Below, piece after piece: positions 42,588 through 50,258 of a stretch of 64,000 bases of DNA (position 1 is the stretch's first letter; each line of letters opens with the position of its first letter). The position numbers and the translations under genes are program-made. The notes beneath the pieces are model-generated. The model was not told where the DNA came from and did not search any database. It was given only the letters and a program-made list of their open reading frames with translations. This DNA comes from Nonomuraea fuscirosea (lineage in GTDB: Bacteria > Actinomycetota > Actinomycetes > Streptosporangiales > Streptosporangiaceae): positions 434,001 through 498,000 of the forward strand of contig NZ_PVNG01000001.1 in assembly GCF_003001935.1 (NCBI RefSeq), in the 5' to 3' direction.

Positions 42588-43592
42588 ATGCCGCGAGTGC
42601 GGGAGCTCGAGGTCTTCCGGTTGCTGCTGCCGTACGGCAGGAAGTCGGAGACCCTGCTCGTCAAGCTCACCGACCACGGCGGCATGACCGGGTGGGGCGA
42701 GGCCACCTCGCCCCCGGCCAAGACCTGGGCCAAGCTGGAGGAGACGCTGGCCGCGCAGCTGATCGGCATCGACTGGGAGCATCCCGACACCGTGCCGACC
42801 GGCGAGCCGGCCGTCGACATGGCCTGCTGGGACCTGTGGACCAGGATGCGCGGGGTGCCGCTCGCCGAGGCGATCGGCGGCACCCGCACCTCGCTCGTGG
42901 CGACCGTGCGGCTGACCCCCGACTCGTCCGTCGAGAGCCTGGTCTCCCGGGTCAACCAGCAGGTCTGCGCCGGATACGGGCACGTCACGGTGGACGTCAG
43001 GCCCGGCTGGGACGTCGAGCCCATCCGCGCGGTGCGGCAGGCGTACCCGGCGCTCACCCTGGCCGTCGACTGCGGCAACGCCTACACCGACCTCGACCAG
43101 CTGCTCGCGCTCGACTCCTACGGCCTTGAAGTCATCGAACGGCCGTTCGCGGTCGCCGACACCTACTCCCACGCCTCGCTCCAGGACCAGGTGACCGCCT
43201 CGGTCGCGGTCGAGGTGGGCTCCTCCGCCGAGCTGGACGACTACCTGACCCTGCGGGCCGCGCGCGTCCTGCTGCTGCGGCCCTCCGCCTTCCCCTCGCT
43301 GTCACAGGTACGCCGCGCGCACGACCGCGCGGCCGCGGCCGGCTGGGACATCCAGTGCACGGGCGGCCAAGGGGCCGGTCTGGCCAGGGCGGCGACGGTG
43401 GCGGTGGCCAGCCTGCCCGGCTGCACGCTGCCGTGCGACGTCACGCAGCCGCCGCGCCAGAACCAGATCGTCACGCCGATCGTGGGCGCGAACGCCGGGG
43501 TGATCGCGGTCCCGCTGACCCAGCCGGGGCTGGGGCACGACATCGACGAGACCCGGCTGCACCGGATGGCCAAGGAATCCTTCCGCGTGTGA
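42588..43592 (+). CDS. Enolase-superfamily protein lacking both catalytic lysines
   Basis: A 334-residue barrel protein most like o-succinylbenzoate synthase/N-acylamino acid racemase (MenC-NSAR). GGGGGG lies 5 nt before the ATG. The capping domain (1-115, GGMTGWGEATSPP) and barrel are full length. Metal-ligand positions are D161 (AVDCGNAY), E184 (VIERPF) and E209 (VAVEVGSS, Asp in homologues). The KxK pair is T134 and D136 (GHVTVDVRP) and the opposite Lys is R231 (LLLRPS), so the acid/base lysines that abstract and return the proton are gone. It may bind a ligand without racemising it or use another chemistry. Operonic with the MFS gene. Confidence 0.82.
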   Translation: MPRVRELEVFRLLLPYGRKSETLLVKLTDHGGMTGWGEATSPPAKTWAKLEETLAAQLIGIDWEHPDTVPTGEPAVDMACWDLWTRMRGVPLAEAIGGTRTSLVATVRLTPDSSVESLVSRVNQQVCAGYGHVTVDVRPGWDVEPIRAVRQAYPALTLAVDCGNAYTDLDQLLALDSYGLEVIERPFAVADTYSHASLQDQVTASVAVEVGSSAELDDYLTLRAARVLLLRPSAFPSLSQVRRAHDRAAAAGWDIQCTGGQGAGLARAATVAVASLPGCTLPCDVTQPPRQNQIVTPIVGANAGVIAVPLTQPGLGHDIDETRLHRMAKESFRV

Positions 43593-43615
43593 CACCCCGG
43601 GTCGCGGAGGAGTCG

Positions 43616-43678
43616 TTTCGCGGGTGCGGCCCGTGATCGGGCGGGTGACGGAGCAGCCGTTTCGCGGGTGCGGCCCGG
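43616..43678. repeat. Direct repeat with 44-bp period
   Basis: The 19-mer GTTTCGCGGGTGCGGCCCG occurs at 43616-43634 and 43660-43678, with related flanks (CGGAGGAGTC and CGGAGCAGCC). It lies in the gap after the enolase-like gene. Confidence 0.85.
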
Positions 43679-43782
43679 ACCCGCCGCATGCTGGTGGAGT
43701 CGTCTCCTTCACCAGGTCGGGGCCGCCGGACGTCCGGGTGTGGTGGGTGTGACGTCGGCGTGATCACGTTCCCCTACCGTTG

Positions 43783-43798
43783 TCCCGAAATTTCGGGA
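43783..43798. promoter_or_regulatory. Perfect 16-bp palindrome upstream of the methyltransferase fusion
   Basis: TCCCGAAATTTCGGGA is centred 24 bp before the GTG of the next gene. Being perfect and AT-centred in a GC-rich region, it looks like a dimeric repressor site; I do not recognise the binding protein. Confidence 0.6.
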
Positions 43799-43814
43799 TA
43801 TCGAGGGGGATGCG

Positions 43815-46067
43815 GTGGAGCTGACCAGGGAGCGGATCTTACGCATTCTCCTGACCAGGCATCCGGCCTGGCTGGTGCCGGAGCCGCTGAAGATCGTCAT
43901 CGGCACGGTCGTGATCTGCGCCGTCGCAGCCGCCCTCACTGTGCCCGCCGCCGCCCTGGGCGGCGGCGGGCTCCTGATGATCGTGGCGGTGTGGGTCGCC
44001 GCGCTGTGGGCGTTTCTGGCCGCCCGGGTGCCGCGTACGTATGAGTGGAGCTGCCCGCGGCTTCCTCTGGACGACCAGCCGCGATTACGCGCCGTGCTCG
44101 AGGACGCCGGGCGGCTGGCCGGGCTCGACGGACTGCCGATGGTGCGGCTGACGGCCGACCGGGGGGTGTGGGTCCGCGTCAGGAGGGACGGGCGGGTGGA
44201 ACTGATGATCGCCACTTACCTGCTCTTGGGGATGCGAGCGGAGGAACTGCGCACGTTCATCCTGCGCGAGCTGATCAGTGCCCAGCGGTGGTCCTGGCAC
44301 GAGCGGTGGGCCGTCACCCTGCTGCGCGCCCATCGCGACTGGGAGTGGCTGGCCGCGGCCTGCGCGCCGATGCGGCATGCCCTCACGGCCGAGACCGCCG
44401 CCCTCGTCGGCTGGAAGGCCGTCTTCGCCGCCACGCGTGCCGAACTGGTCGCACGGCAGGCGTTCCAGTGGCATCTGACCCGGTACGCGACCAGCTTCGC
44501 GGGCAAGGGATGGCCGACCGACCTGTATGAGAGCTTCCGGTGGAAGATCCAGGAAGACGACCTGATGACCCGGGTCCGGCCGCAAGCCGAGGAACTCTCC
44601 CGCACCCTCTCCGACGCGGTCGAACTCGAGTGCGGCGGCTATCCCGCCCGGCCTGGTGATGAGACCGATGCTCAGCTCGGCGGCGGGCGTGGCGGCGGGC
44701 GTGGCGGTGAGCGTGCTGACGAGCACGGCGATGAACGCGTTGACGAGCGCGGTGGTGCACGCGCTGATGAGCACGGCGGTGATGAACACGGCGGTGATGA
44801 ACACGGCGGTGATGAACACGGCGGTGATGGGTCCGGCGATGAGCCCGGTGCCGACTCTCGCGGTGGCGAACGGCTCATGGGCGATGACGAATGGTCGCCC
44901 AGCTCGGCCGGCGGCGTTCTGGAGAGCGTGGGGGCCGCGCTCGAACTCCGGCTGAACAAGGTGCTGGCCTACCGGGTGGCAGGCGGTGTGAGCCTGTCGC
45001 TGTTCGCCAGGCCGTACCGGCTGAGTGAGCTTCCCGCGCACGAATGGACCGCGCCCATGGTGCTTCGGCGCGTGGCCGTGCTCGACGCCGCCACCCGGCT
45101 CCTCGGCCGGCCCGCCACGAACCTGGACGTCGTCGAGCTGGTGGTCGCGGGGCGCGCCGGCGAGCTGGAGTGGTGGGGCAAGAAGGGCTCGTGCCCGCAT
45201 CCCACACCCGGCGTCTGCGCCCTCATGCCGCTGTTCGACGTGGCGCTGCGCCGCCGGGGCTACACGCACGAACACGTGTTCGCTCAGCGCGTGCTCGTCG
45301 GGCCGACCGGGGACCGGGTGGACCTGGTAGAACTGTCCAGGAAGACGGAGTCAGGCGAGCCGTGGGGGCTCATGCTCGGAGGGCCGATGACCGGAGACGA
45401 TCCCGAGGCCGACGCCGTCCGGCTGGCCGGCGAGTCGCTGGCGGCCGGTGACGCGACCGGCTGGTTCGAGCGGCTCTACGCCGAGTCGGCGACCGGCGAC
45501 GCGCTCGTCCCATGGGACTCGCGCTCACCCCACTACCTGCTGACGGAGTGGGGCGACCAGCAGTTCGGCGTGCCCGGCGGGGGTGCCGGGGGTTCGCGTG
45601 GGCGGGCGCTGGTCGTGGGGGCCGGGCTGGGTGACGACGCCGAATACGTGGCCGGGCTCGGTTACGAGACGGAGGCGTTCGACGTGAGCGAGTCGGCGGT
45701 CCGGCTCGCCCGCGAGCGCTTCCCCGGCAGCCGGGTGCGCTACCAGGTCGCCGACCTGCTGGATCCGCCGAAGGAGTGGCACCGGGCCTTCGACCTGGTC
45801 GTCGAGGTCATGACCGTGCAGTCACTGCCGGAGCCGCTGCACGGGCGGGCCATCGCGGCGGTGGCCGGGTTCGTGCGGCCGGGCGGCACGTTGGTGGTGA
45901 TCGCGACCGCGCGGGAGGAGGACGGGCCGGTGTTCGCGCCGCCGTGGCCGCTGACGCCGTCCGAGATCAGGGCGTTCGCCGGTGAGGGGCTTGAGGCGGA
46001 CAAGATCGAGGACCTGCGAGGAGGGGAGCGACACCGGTGGCGGGCCATCTTCCACCGCCCCGCCTGA
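43815..46067 (+). CDS. Membrane protein fused to class I methyltransferase
   Basis: A 750-residue protein beginning at GTG with GAGGGGG upstream. Two membrane segments (about 28-50, 53-75) precede a soluble region whose helix MRAEELRTFILRELISAQRW recalls the M48 peptidase core but lacks its HExxH. A linker rich in DEHGG repeats (residues about 280-360) separates a second helical domain. The C-terminal 200 residues are a SAM methyltransferase of the thiopurine-methyltransferase type: WFERLYAESATGD, ALVVGAGLGDDAEYVAGLG, FDVSESAVRLARERF and DLVVEVMTVQ. In related genomes this last part stands alone, so this is a fusion. Substrate unknown; the active site faces the cytoplasm. Confidence 0.78.
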   Translation: MELTRERILRILLTRHPAWLVPEPLKIVIGTVVICAVAAALTVPAAALGGGGLLMIVAVWVAALWAFLAARVPRTYEWSCPRLPLDDQPRLRAVLEDAGRLAGLDGLPMVRLTADRGVWVRVRRDGRVELMIATYLLLGMRAEELRTFILRELISAQRWSWHERWAVTLLRAHRDWEWLAAACAPMRHALTAETAALVGWKAVFAATRAELVARQAFQWHLTRYATSFAGKGWPTDLYESFRWKIQEDDLMTRVRPQAEELSRTLSDAVELECGGYPARPGDETDAQLGGGRGGGRGGERADEHGDERVDERGGARADEHGGDEHGGDEHGGDEHGGDGSGDEPGADSRGGERLMGDDEWSPSSAGGVLESVGAALELRLNKVLAYRVAGGVSLSLFARPYRLSELPAHEWTAPMVLRRVAVLDAATRLLGRPATNLDVVELVVAGRAGELEWWGKKGSCPHPTPGVCALMPLFDVALRRRGYTHEHVFAQRVLVGPTGDRVDLVELSRKTESGEPWGLMLGGPMTGDDPEADAVRLAGESLAAGDATGWFERLYAESATGDALVPWDSRSPHYLLTEWGDQQFGVPGGGAGGSRGRALVVGAGLGDDAEYVAGLGYETEAFDVSESAVRLARERFPGSRVRYQVADLLDPPKEWHRAFDLVVEVMTVQSLPEPLHGRAIAAVAGFVRPGGTLVVIATAREEDGPVFAPPWPLTPSEIRAFAGEGLEADKIEDLRGGERHRWRAIFHRPA
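44766..44825 (+). repeat. Four 15-bp in-frame tandem repeats in the methyltransferase fusion
   Basis: GATGAACACGGCGGT is repeated three times exactly, and once with G for A, from 44766 to 44825, encoding DEHGG units. Degenerate versions extend upstream to about 44700. Confidence 0.92.
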
Positions 46068-46172
46068 CCCAGGCGGACTGAAGGGCCGAAACGCCTGACG
46101 GTGGCGGACGCGGAAGATGTACGTGCGTCGTCGAGCGAGTGCCTCGACCAGGCGCCTTGGTAGGGCGTGCCG

Positions 46173-46328
46173 GTCAGGGGTGCCGGACAGGCGGGGCCCG
46201 TGAGGTGTGCCGGCCGGGTGGGCCGGTCAGGTGTGCCGGCCGGGTGGGCCGGTCAGGTGTGCCGGCCGGGTGGGCCCGTGAGGTGTGTTGGCCGGTGGGC
46301 CCGTGAGGTGTGTTGGTTGGCCGCGCTG
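46173..46328. repeat. Intergenic array of about six 25-27 bp repeats
   Basis: The best unit is 26 bp, starting GTCAGGTGTGCCGG; copies at 46200-46225, 46226-46251 and 46252-46277 are nearly identical, with decayed copies before (46173-46199) and after (46278-46302, 46303-46328). The array fills the centre of the 303-bp gap after the methyltransferase fusion, between convergent genes. No spacers, so it is not a CRISPR. Confidence 0.9.
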
Positions 46329-46370
46329 GTCAGGCGGTCTCTTGGAGGCGTCAGCGGCCATCGGGTGGGC

Positions 46371-47675
46371 TCAGGTGTGTTCGGTGGAGGGGAGGCCGAG
46401 GGGTTCGACGCGCTTCAGGATCACCGCGTACGTGAACGCGCCCAGCAGCGCCACGGCGGAGATCACCATCAGCGGCACGGTGAACGACGACGTCCGGTCC
46501 ACCAGTACGCCGATCATGATGGGGCTGATGATGCCGGCGAAGTTCGAGGCGAAGTTCTGGATGCCGCCGATCGAGGCCACGTGCCGGTCGGCGGGCGCCA
46601 CGTCGGCCGGCAGCGACCAGATGTTGGCGGCGGCGAACGTCGAGCCCGCGTACGCGACCGACAGCAGCGCCAGCGCCATCCACGCCTCCGGCACCCACAC
46701 GGCGATCCCGATCACGGTCGAGACCAGGAACCCACCGGCGATGAACGTCTTCCTGACCTTCGTCACCGAGTCGCCGGCCGAGATGCGGCGGTCGGCCAGC
46801 CAGCCGCCCAGCCACTCGCCGCCGATCGCCACCAGGCCGGGCAGCGCGCCGAAGATGCCCAGCGTGAGCAGGCTGAAGTGCCGCTCCTCCACCAGGTACG
46901 TCGGGAAGAAGGTGAGGAAGAAGTAGACGACCATGTTGAGGCAGAAGAAGCCCAGCATCATCGCCCAGATCGTGCGATAGCGGAACAGGTCCCGCCACCG
47001 GATCCCGTCCTCCTCCTCGTCGCCCTCGAACCCGCGAGCCCCGCCCTCACGCAGGTAGTCCAGCTCCTCCTGGGTGATCTTCGGGTGCTCCTGCGGGTCC
47101 CGGTAGGCCCGCCACCACCCGAACGCCCACAGCAGCCCCGCCACGCCGATGATCGCGAACGTCCACCGCCACCCCAGCCAGGCGATCAGCGTCGTCACGA
47201 TGGGCAGCGCGATGACGCCGCCCACCCGGGAGCCGGAGTCCCAGATCCCGGTGGCCAGGGCCCGTTCGTGCTTGGGGAACCAGCGGCCGACGACCTTGGC
47301 GCTCGTCGTGGCGGCCGGGCTCTCCCCGACGCCGAGCAGCAGCCGTACGCCGAAGAGTGAGGCGAAGCTGGTGGCCAGCGCCGTCAGCGAGGTGAACAGC
47401 GACCACCACACGGCGGCGAACGTGAACGTCCTGCGCGGCCCGTACCGGTCCACGAACCAGCCGGCCGCCAGCTGGAAGAAGTCGTACGACCAGAAGAACG
47501 CCGCCAGGATCATGCCCTCCTCGGTCTTGCTGAGGTGGAAGGTCTCGCCCATGAACGGCAGCGCGACGCCCAGGCTGGCCCGGTCCAGGTAGTTGATGAC
47601 GAGCCCGGCGAAGACGTAACTGATCATGTACCAGCGCAACCGGCCGTGGACGGTGCTCCGGGAAGTTGTGGCCAT
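46371..47675 (-). CDS. ACS-family MFS transporter, sugar-acid type
   Basis: A 434-residue, 12-segment major facilitator of the anion:cation symporter family (GudP/ExuT/DgoT-like). Hallmarks are INYLDRASLGVALP in segment 1, GWFVDRYGPRRTF in the first loop, GESPAATTSAKVVGRWFP in segment 4 and the internal loop EHPKITQEELDYLREGG. The family imports hexuronates, glucarate, galactonate or phthalates with protons. GAGGA lies 7 nt before ATG. Divergent GntR and mandelate-racemase-type genes make import of a sugar acid for dehydration the likeliest job. Confidence 0.93.
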   Translation of the reverse strand: MATTSRSTVHGRLRWYMISYVFAGLVINYLDRASLGVALPFMGETFHLSKTEEGMILAAFFWSYDFFQLAAGWFVDRYGPRRTFTFAAVWWSLFTSLTALATSFASLFGVRLLLGVGESPAATTSAKVVGRWFPKHERALATGIWDSGSRVGGVIALPIVTTLIAWLGWRWTFAIIGVAGLLWAFGWWRAYRDPQEHPKITQEELDYLREGGARGFEGDEEEDGIRWRDLFRYRTIWAMMLGFFCLNMVVYFFLTFFPTYLVEERHFSLLTLGIFGALPGLVAIGGEWLGGWLADRRISAGDSVTKVRKTFIAGGFLVSTVIGIAVWVPEAWMALALLSVAYAGSTFAAANIWSLPADVAPADRHVASIGGIQNFASNFAGIISPIMIGVLVDRTSSFTVPLMVISAVALLGAFTYAVILKRVEPLGLPSTEHT

Positions 47676-47690
47676 GGCGATCCTCAGTAC

Positions 47691-47728
47691 AATTTCCTAT
47701 TGGATAATTCGGACATGTTGCCTAGAGT
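47691..47728 (+). promoter_or_regulatory. Promoter and AT-rich dyad of the sugar-acid cluster
   Basis: TTGGAT (47700-47705) and TAGAGT (47723-47728) with a 17-bp spacer form a plausible promoter for the GntR operon. AATTTCC-n4-GGATAATT (47691-47709), an imperfect dyad, overlaps the -35 box and is the best candidate for GntR binding, controlling both divergent units. Confidence 0.55.
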
Positions 47729-47763
47729 TCACCGCAGACGTCAAGTGGAGTCACAGGAGAGAG

Positions 47764-48453
47764 ATGGCAGGCAGTGAGCTGAGTGGGCCGGTACGCGCCG
47801 CCCGCCGCAGCGTCCTCACCGAGGACGTGTACGAGCGCGTCAAGAGCCTGATCATGAACGGTGAGCTCGAACCGGGCGCCCGGGTCAACATCTACGCGGT
47901 GGCCAGGCTCCTCGACGTCTCCCAGACGCCGGTGCGCGAGGTGCTCTCGGCCCTGGAGTCGGAGGGCCTGCTGACCAAGGAGGCGCTGCGCGGCTATTCG
48001 GTGGCGCCCGTGCTCAGCCCGGCCCAGGTCGCCGACCTCTATCAGCTCCGGCTGCTGCTGGAGCCGTGGGCCGCCGGCAGGGCCGCCGAGCGGATCGGCC
48101 CCGGCGCCGCCGCCCGCCTGCGCGCCGAGCTGGACAGCGTCCCGCAGGCACCGCAGGGCACCCGGTACGAGGACTACCACACCATCGCCGCCCACGACGC
48201 GCGCTTCCACGACCTGGTGGCCGAGCTGTCCGGCAGCCCCGCGCTGCGCGAGTCGCTCCAGCGCACGCACTGCCACCTGCATCTGTTCCGCATCGAGTAC
48301 GAGGGCAGGCGCAGCGGCGAGCCCACGCTGGCCGAGCACGCCCGCATCGCCGAGGCCGTCACGGCGGGCGGCCCCGAGGCGGCCGAGCAGGCGATGCGCG
48401 ACCACCTCGGCGCCGCCCGCGACCGCTTCCTCCGGATGGGACCATCGACGTGA
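47764..48453 (+). CDS. GntR/FadR family regulator of the sugar-acid cluster
   Basis: A 229-residue regulator of the FCD subfamily. The winged HTH spans about residues 18-80 (DVYERVKSLIMNGELEPGARV, then DVSQTPVREVLSALESEGLL), and the all-helical FCD ligand domain about 90-225 with the metal-binding His and Asp arrangement (HDARFHDLVAELSG and AEHARIAEAV). The ATG has AGGAGA 5 nt upstream. Its stop overlaps the start of the dehydratase gene (GTGA), so enzyme and regulator are co-expressed, and the ligand is probably the substrate or product of that enzyme. Confidence 0.93.
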   Translation: MAGSELSGPVRAARRSVLTEDVYERVKSLIMNGELEPGARVNIYAVARLLDVSQTPVREVLSALESEGLLTKEALRGYSVAPVLSPAQVADLYQLRLLLEPWAAGRAAERIGPGAAARLRAELDSVPQAPQGTRYEDYHTIAAHDARFHDLVAELSGSPALRESLQRTHCHLHLFRIEYEGRRSGEPTLAEHARIAEAVTAGGPEAAEQAMRDHLGAARDRFLRMGPST

Positions 48454-49538
48454 CGAAGATCGTCAGTGCCTCGGCCGCCCTGGTCGACCTGCCCGTGGAG
48501 ACCGTCAGGACGGACGCCGTGCAGGCGTTCGTCAAGCAGGAGACCATCGTCGTGGACCTGCGCACGGACGACGGCCTCGACGGCACCGGCTACTCCTACA
48601 CGATCGGCACCGGCGGCCGGGCCGTGCTGTCCATGCTCCGCGACCACCTGCTGCCGCTGCTGGAGGGCCGCGACGCGCGGGACGTGGAGGCGGCCTGGCG
48701 CGAGCTGTTCGCCGTCACCCGCGCCACCACGGTCGGCGCGATCACCTCCCTGGCCCTGGCCGCCGTGGACACCGCCCTGTGGGACCTGCGCTGCCTGCGC
48801 GCGGGCGAGCCGCTGTGGCGCCTGGCCGGCGGCTTCCGCCGGGCCGTCCCCGTGTACGACACCGAGGGCGGCTGGCTGCACCTGTCCATCGAGGAGCTGG
48901 TACGGGGCGCGCTCGCGGCCAAGGAGTCCGGCCTGCGCGGCGTCAAGATCAAGATCGGCCGCCCCAGGGCGGAGGAGGACGCCGAGCGGGTGGCCGCCGT
49001 CCGCGCCGCCGTGGGCCCGGGGATGGACATCATGGTCGACGCGAACCAGTCCATGACGTACGCGGAGGCCAGGCGGCGGGCGTACGCGCTGGAGCCGTAC
49101 CAGGTGGGCTTCTTCGAGGAGCCGCTGCCCGCCGACGACGTCCAGGGGCACAGGGAGCTGGCCAGGTCCACCTCGATCCCGGTGGCGGTGGGGGAGTCGC
49201 TGTACTCGGTCGGCCAGTTCCGCGACTACCTGGCGCGCGGCGCGGCCTCCGTGGTGCAGGCGGACGTGGCCAGGGTGGGTGGCATCACGCCGTGGCTCAA
49301 GGTGGCCCACCTGGCGGAGGCGTTCAACGTGGCCGTGTGCCCGCACTTCCTGATGGAGCTGCACGTCAGCCTGGTGGCGGGGGTGCCGGCGGGCACGTAC
49401 GTGGAGCACATCCCGCAGTTGCGCGCCGTCACCCGCACGGAGCTGCCGATCGAGGACGGGCACGCCGTCGCGCCCGACGAGCCCGGCCTGGGGATCGCCT
49501 GGGACAGGAACGCCCTGGACGACCTCCGCGTGGCCTGA
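48450..49538 (+). CDS. Mandelate-racemase/sugar-acid dehydratase family enzyme
   Basis: A 362-residue enolase-superfamily enzyme starting at GTG in a 4-base overlap with the GntR gene. Barrel motifs are intact: KIKIG (about 168-172, catalytic Lys), MVDANQ and FFEEPL plus VGESLY (three magnesium ligands), and VCPHF (the His partner). That pattern is the mandelate racemase branch, and with the adjacent ACS transporter it points to dehydration of a sugar acid such as galactonate, fuconate or glucarate. The exact substrate cannot be read. In contrast to the other enolase-superfamily gene in this window, all catalytic residues are present. Confidence 0.92.
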   Translation: MTKIVSASAALVDLPVETVRTDAVQAFVKQETIVVDLRTDDGLDGTGYSYTIGTGGRAVLSMLRDHLLPLLEGRDARDVEAAWRELFAVTRATTVGAITSLALAAVDTALWDLRCLRAGEPLWRLAGGFRRAVPVYDTEGGWLHLSIEELVRGALAAKESGLRGVKIKIGRPRAEEDAERVAAVRAAVGPGMDIMVDANQSMTYAEARRRAYALEPYQVGFFEEPLPADDVQGHRELARSTSIPVAVGESLYSVGQFRDYLARGAASVVQADVARVGGITPWLKVAHLAEAFNVAVCPHFLMELHVSLVAGVPAGTYVEHIPQLRAVTRTELPIEDGHAVAPDEPGLGIAWDRNALDDLRVA

Positions 49539-49578
49539 CCAGGCCCGGGAGGCCGTTCGCCGGAGGTCGGGCGGGTCA

Positions 49579-49643
49579 ACCCGCGGGGTGGCTCAGCTCG
49601 CGGGATGGCTCGACCCGCGGGGTGGCTCAGCTCGCGGGGTGGC
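49579..49643. repeat. 34-bp direct repeat at the ankyrin gene end
   Basis: Two copies starting ACCCGCGGGGTGGCTCAGCT at 49579 and 49613 (period 34) lie at the junction of the dehydratase and ankyrin genes; the second enters the last ankyrin codons, so the repeat supplies the C-terminal GGHPAS residues. Confidence 0.8.
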
Positions 49644-50199
49644 CGCCCGGCGGGCCGGGGAGGCGGGACTCCAGCAGGCGGACGATCTCGGCGTGGCCGG
49701 TGCCGAGGGAGTGTTCCGAGCGCAGTTCGCCCGCCTCGTCCCGTACCTCCGCCACCACCCGCACATCGCCCCCTTCCGACCGTTCCCGCCGCACCCCGAT
49801 CCGCGCCCCCGGCCGGGCGTACGCGCCGGCCAGCGCGCGCACCTCAGCCTCGGCGTCGCGCCCGGCGAACTCGCGGGCGGCGTCGAGAGGGCCGCGCCCG
49901 CCGGCGGGCGCGGGGTCGGCGCCACGGTCGAGCAGCGCGGTCACCGCGCCGAGGTGCCCCCAGCACGCGGCGGCGCACAACGGCAGCCCCTCGTCCTCGG
50001 CCGCGCTCTCCCTGTCAGGGTCGGCGCCGGCCGCCAGCAGCGTCCGCACGAGGGCGGCATGCCCCTGCACGGCGGCCCGGTAGAGCGCCGTGCCGCCGTC
50101 GTCGCCGGGTTCGTCGGGGGACAGGCCGGCGGCCAGCAGCCGCCCGGCCTCCTCGTTCTCGCCGCACGTCGCCGCCGTCACCAGGTCCTCTCCTGTCAT
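49627..50199 (-). CDS. Small ankyrin-repeat protein
   Basis: A 190-residue protein with about three ankyrin repeats: LVTAATCGENEEAGRLLAAG, GGTALYRAAVQGHAALVRTLLAAGADP and LCAAACWGHLGAVTALLDRGADP (each shown in part). The C-terminal 70 residues (ARIGVRRERSEGGDVRVVAEV, ending EIVRLLESRLPG) form a beta-rich segment with no match I know. The ATG at 50199 gives the usual start; GTG 50226 would add nine residues. No signal peptide; a cytosolic protein-binding module. Convergent with the dehydratase gene. Target unknown. Confidence 0.85.
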   Translation of the reverse strand: MTGEDLVTAATCGENEEAGRLLAAGLSPDEPGDDGGTALYRAAVQGHAALVRTLLAAGADPDRESAAEDEGLPLCAAACWGHLGAVTALLDRGADPAPAGGRGPLDAAREFAGRDAEAEVRALAGAYARPGARIGVRRERSEGGDVRVVAEVRDEAGELRSEHSLGTGHAEIVRLLESRLPGPPGGHPAS

Positions 50200-50258
50200 G
50201 AGCCCCAGTCTGTACGGCGACGTCACCCTCTATCTGCCGATATAAGCCGATGAAAAAT

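Noticed and set aside
46173..46328. CRISPR array
   Set aside because: Units are contiguous with no unique spacers, and no cas genes are present.
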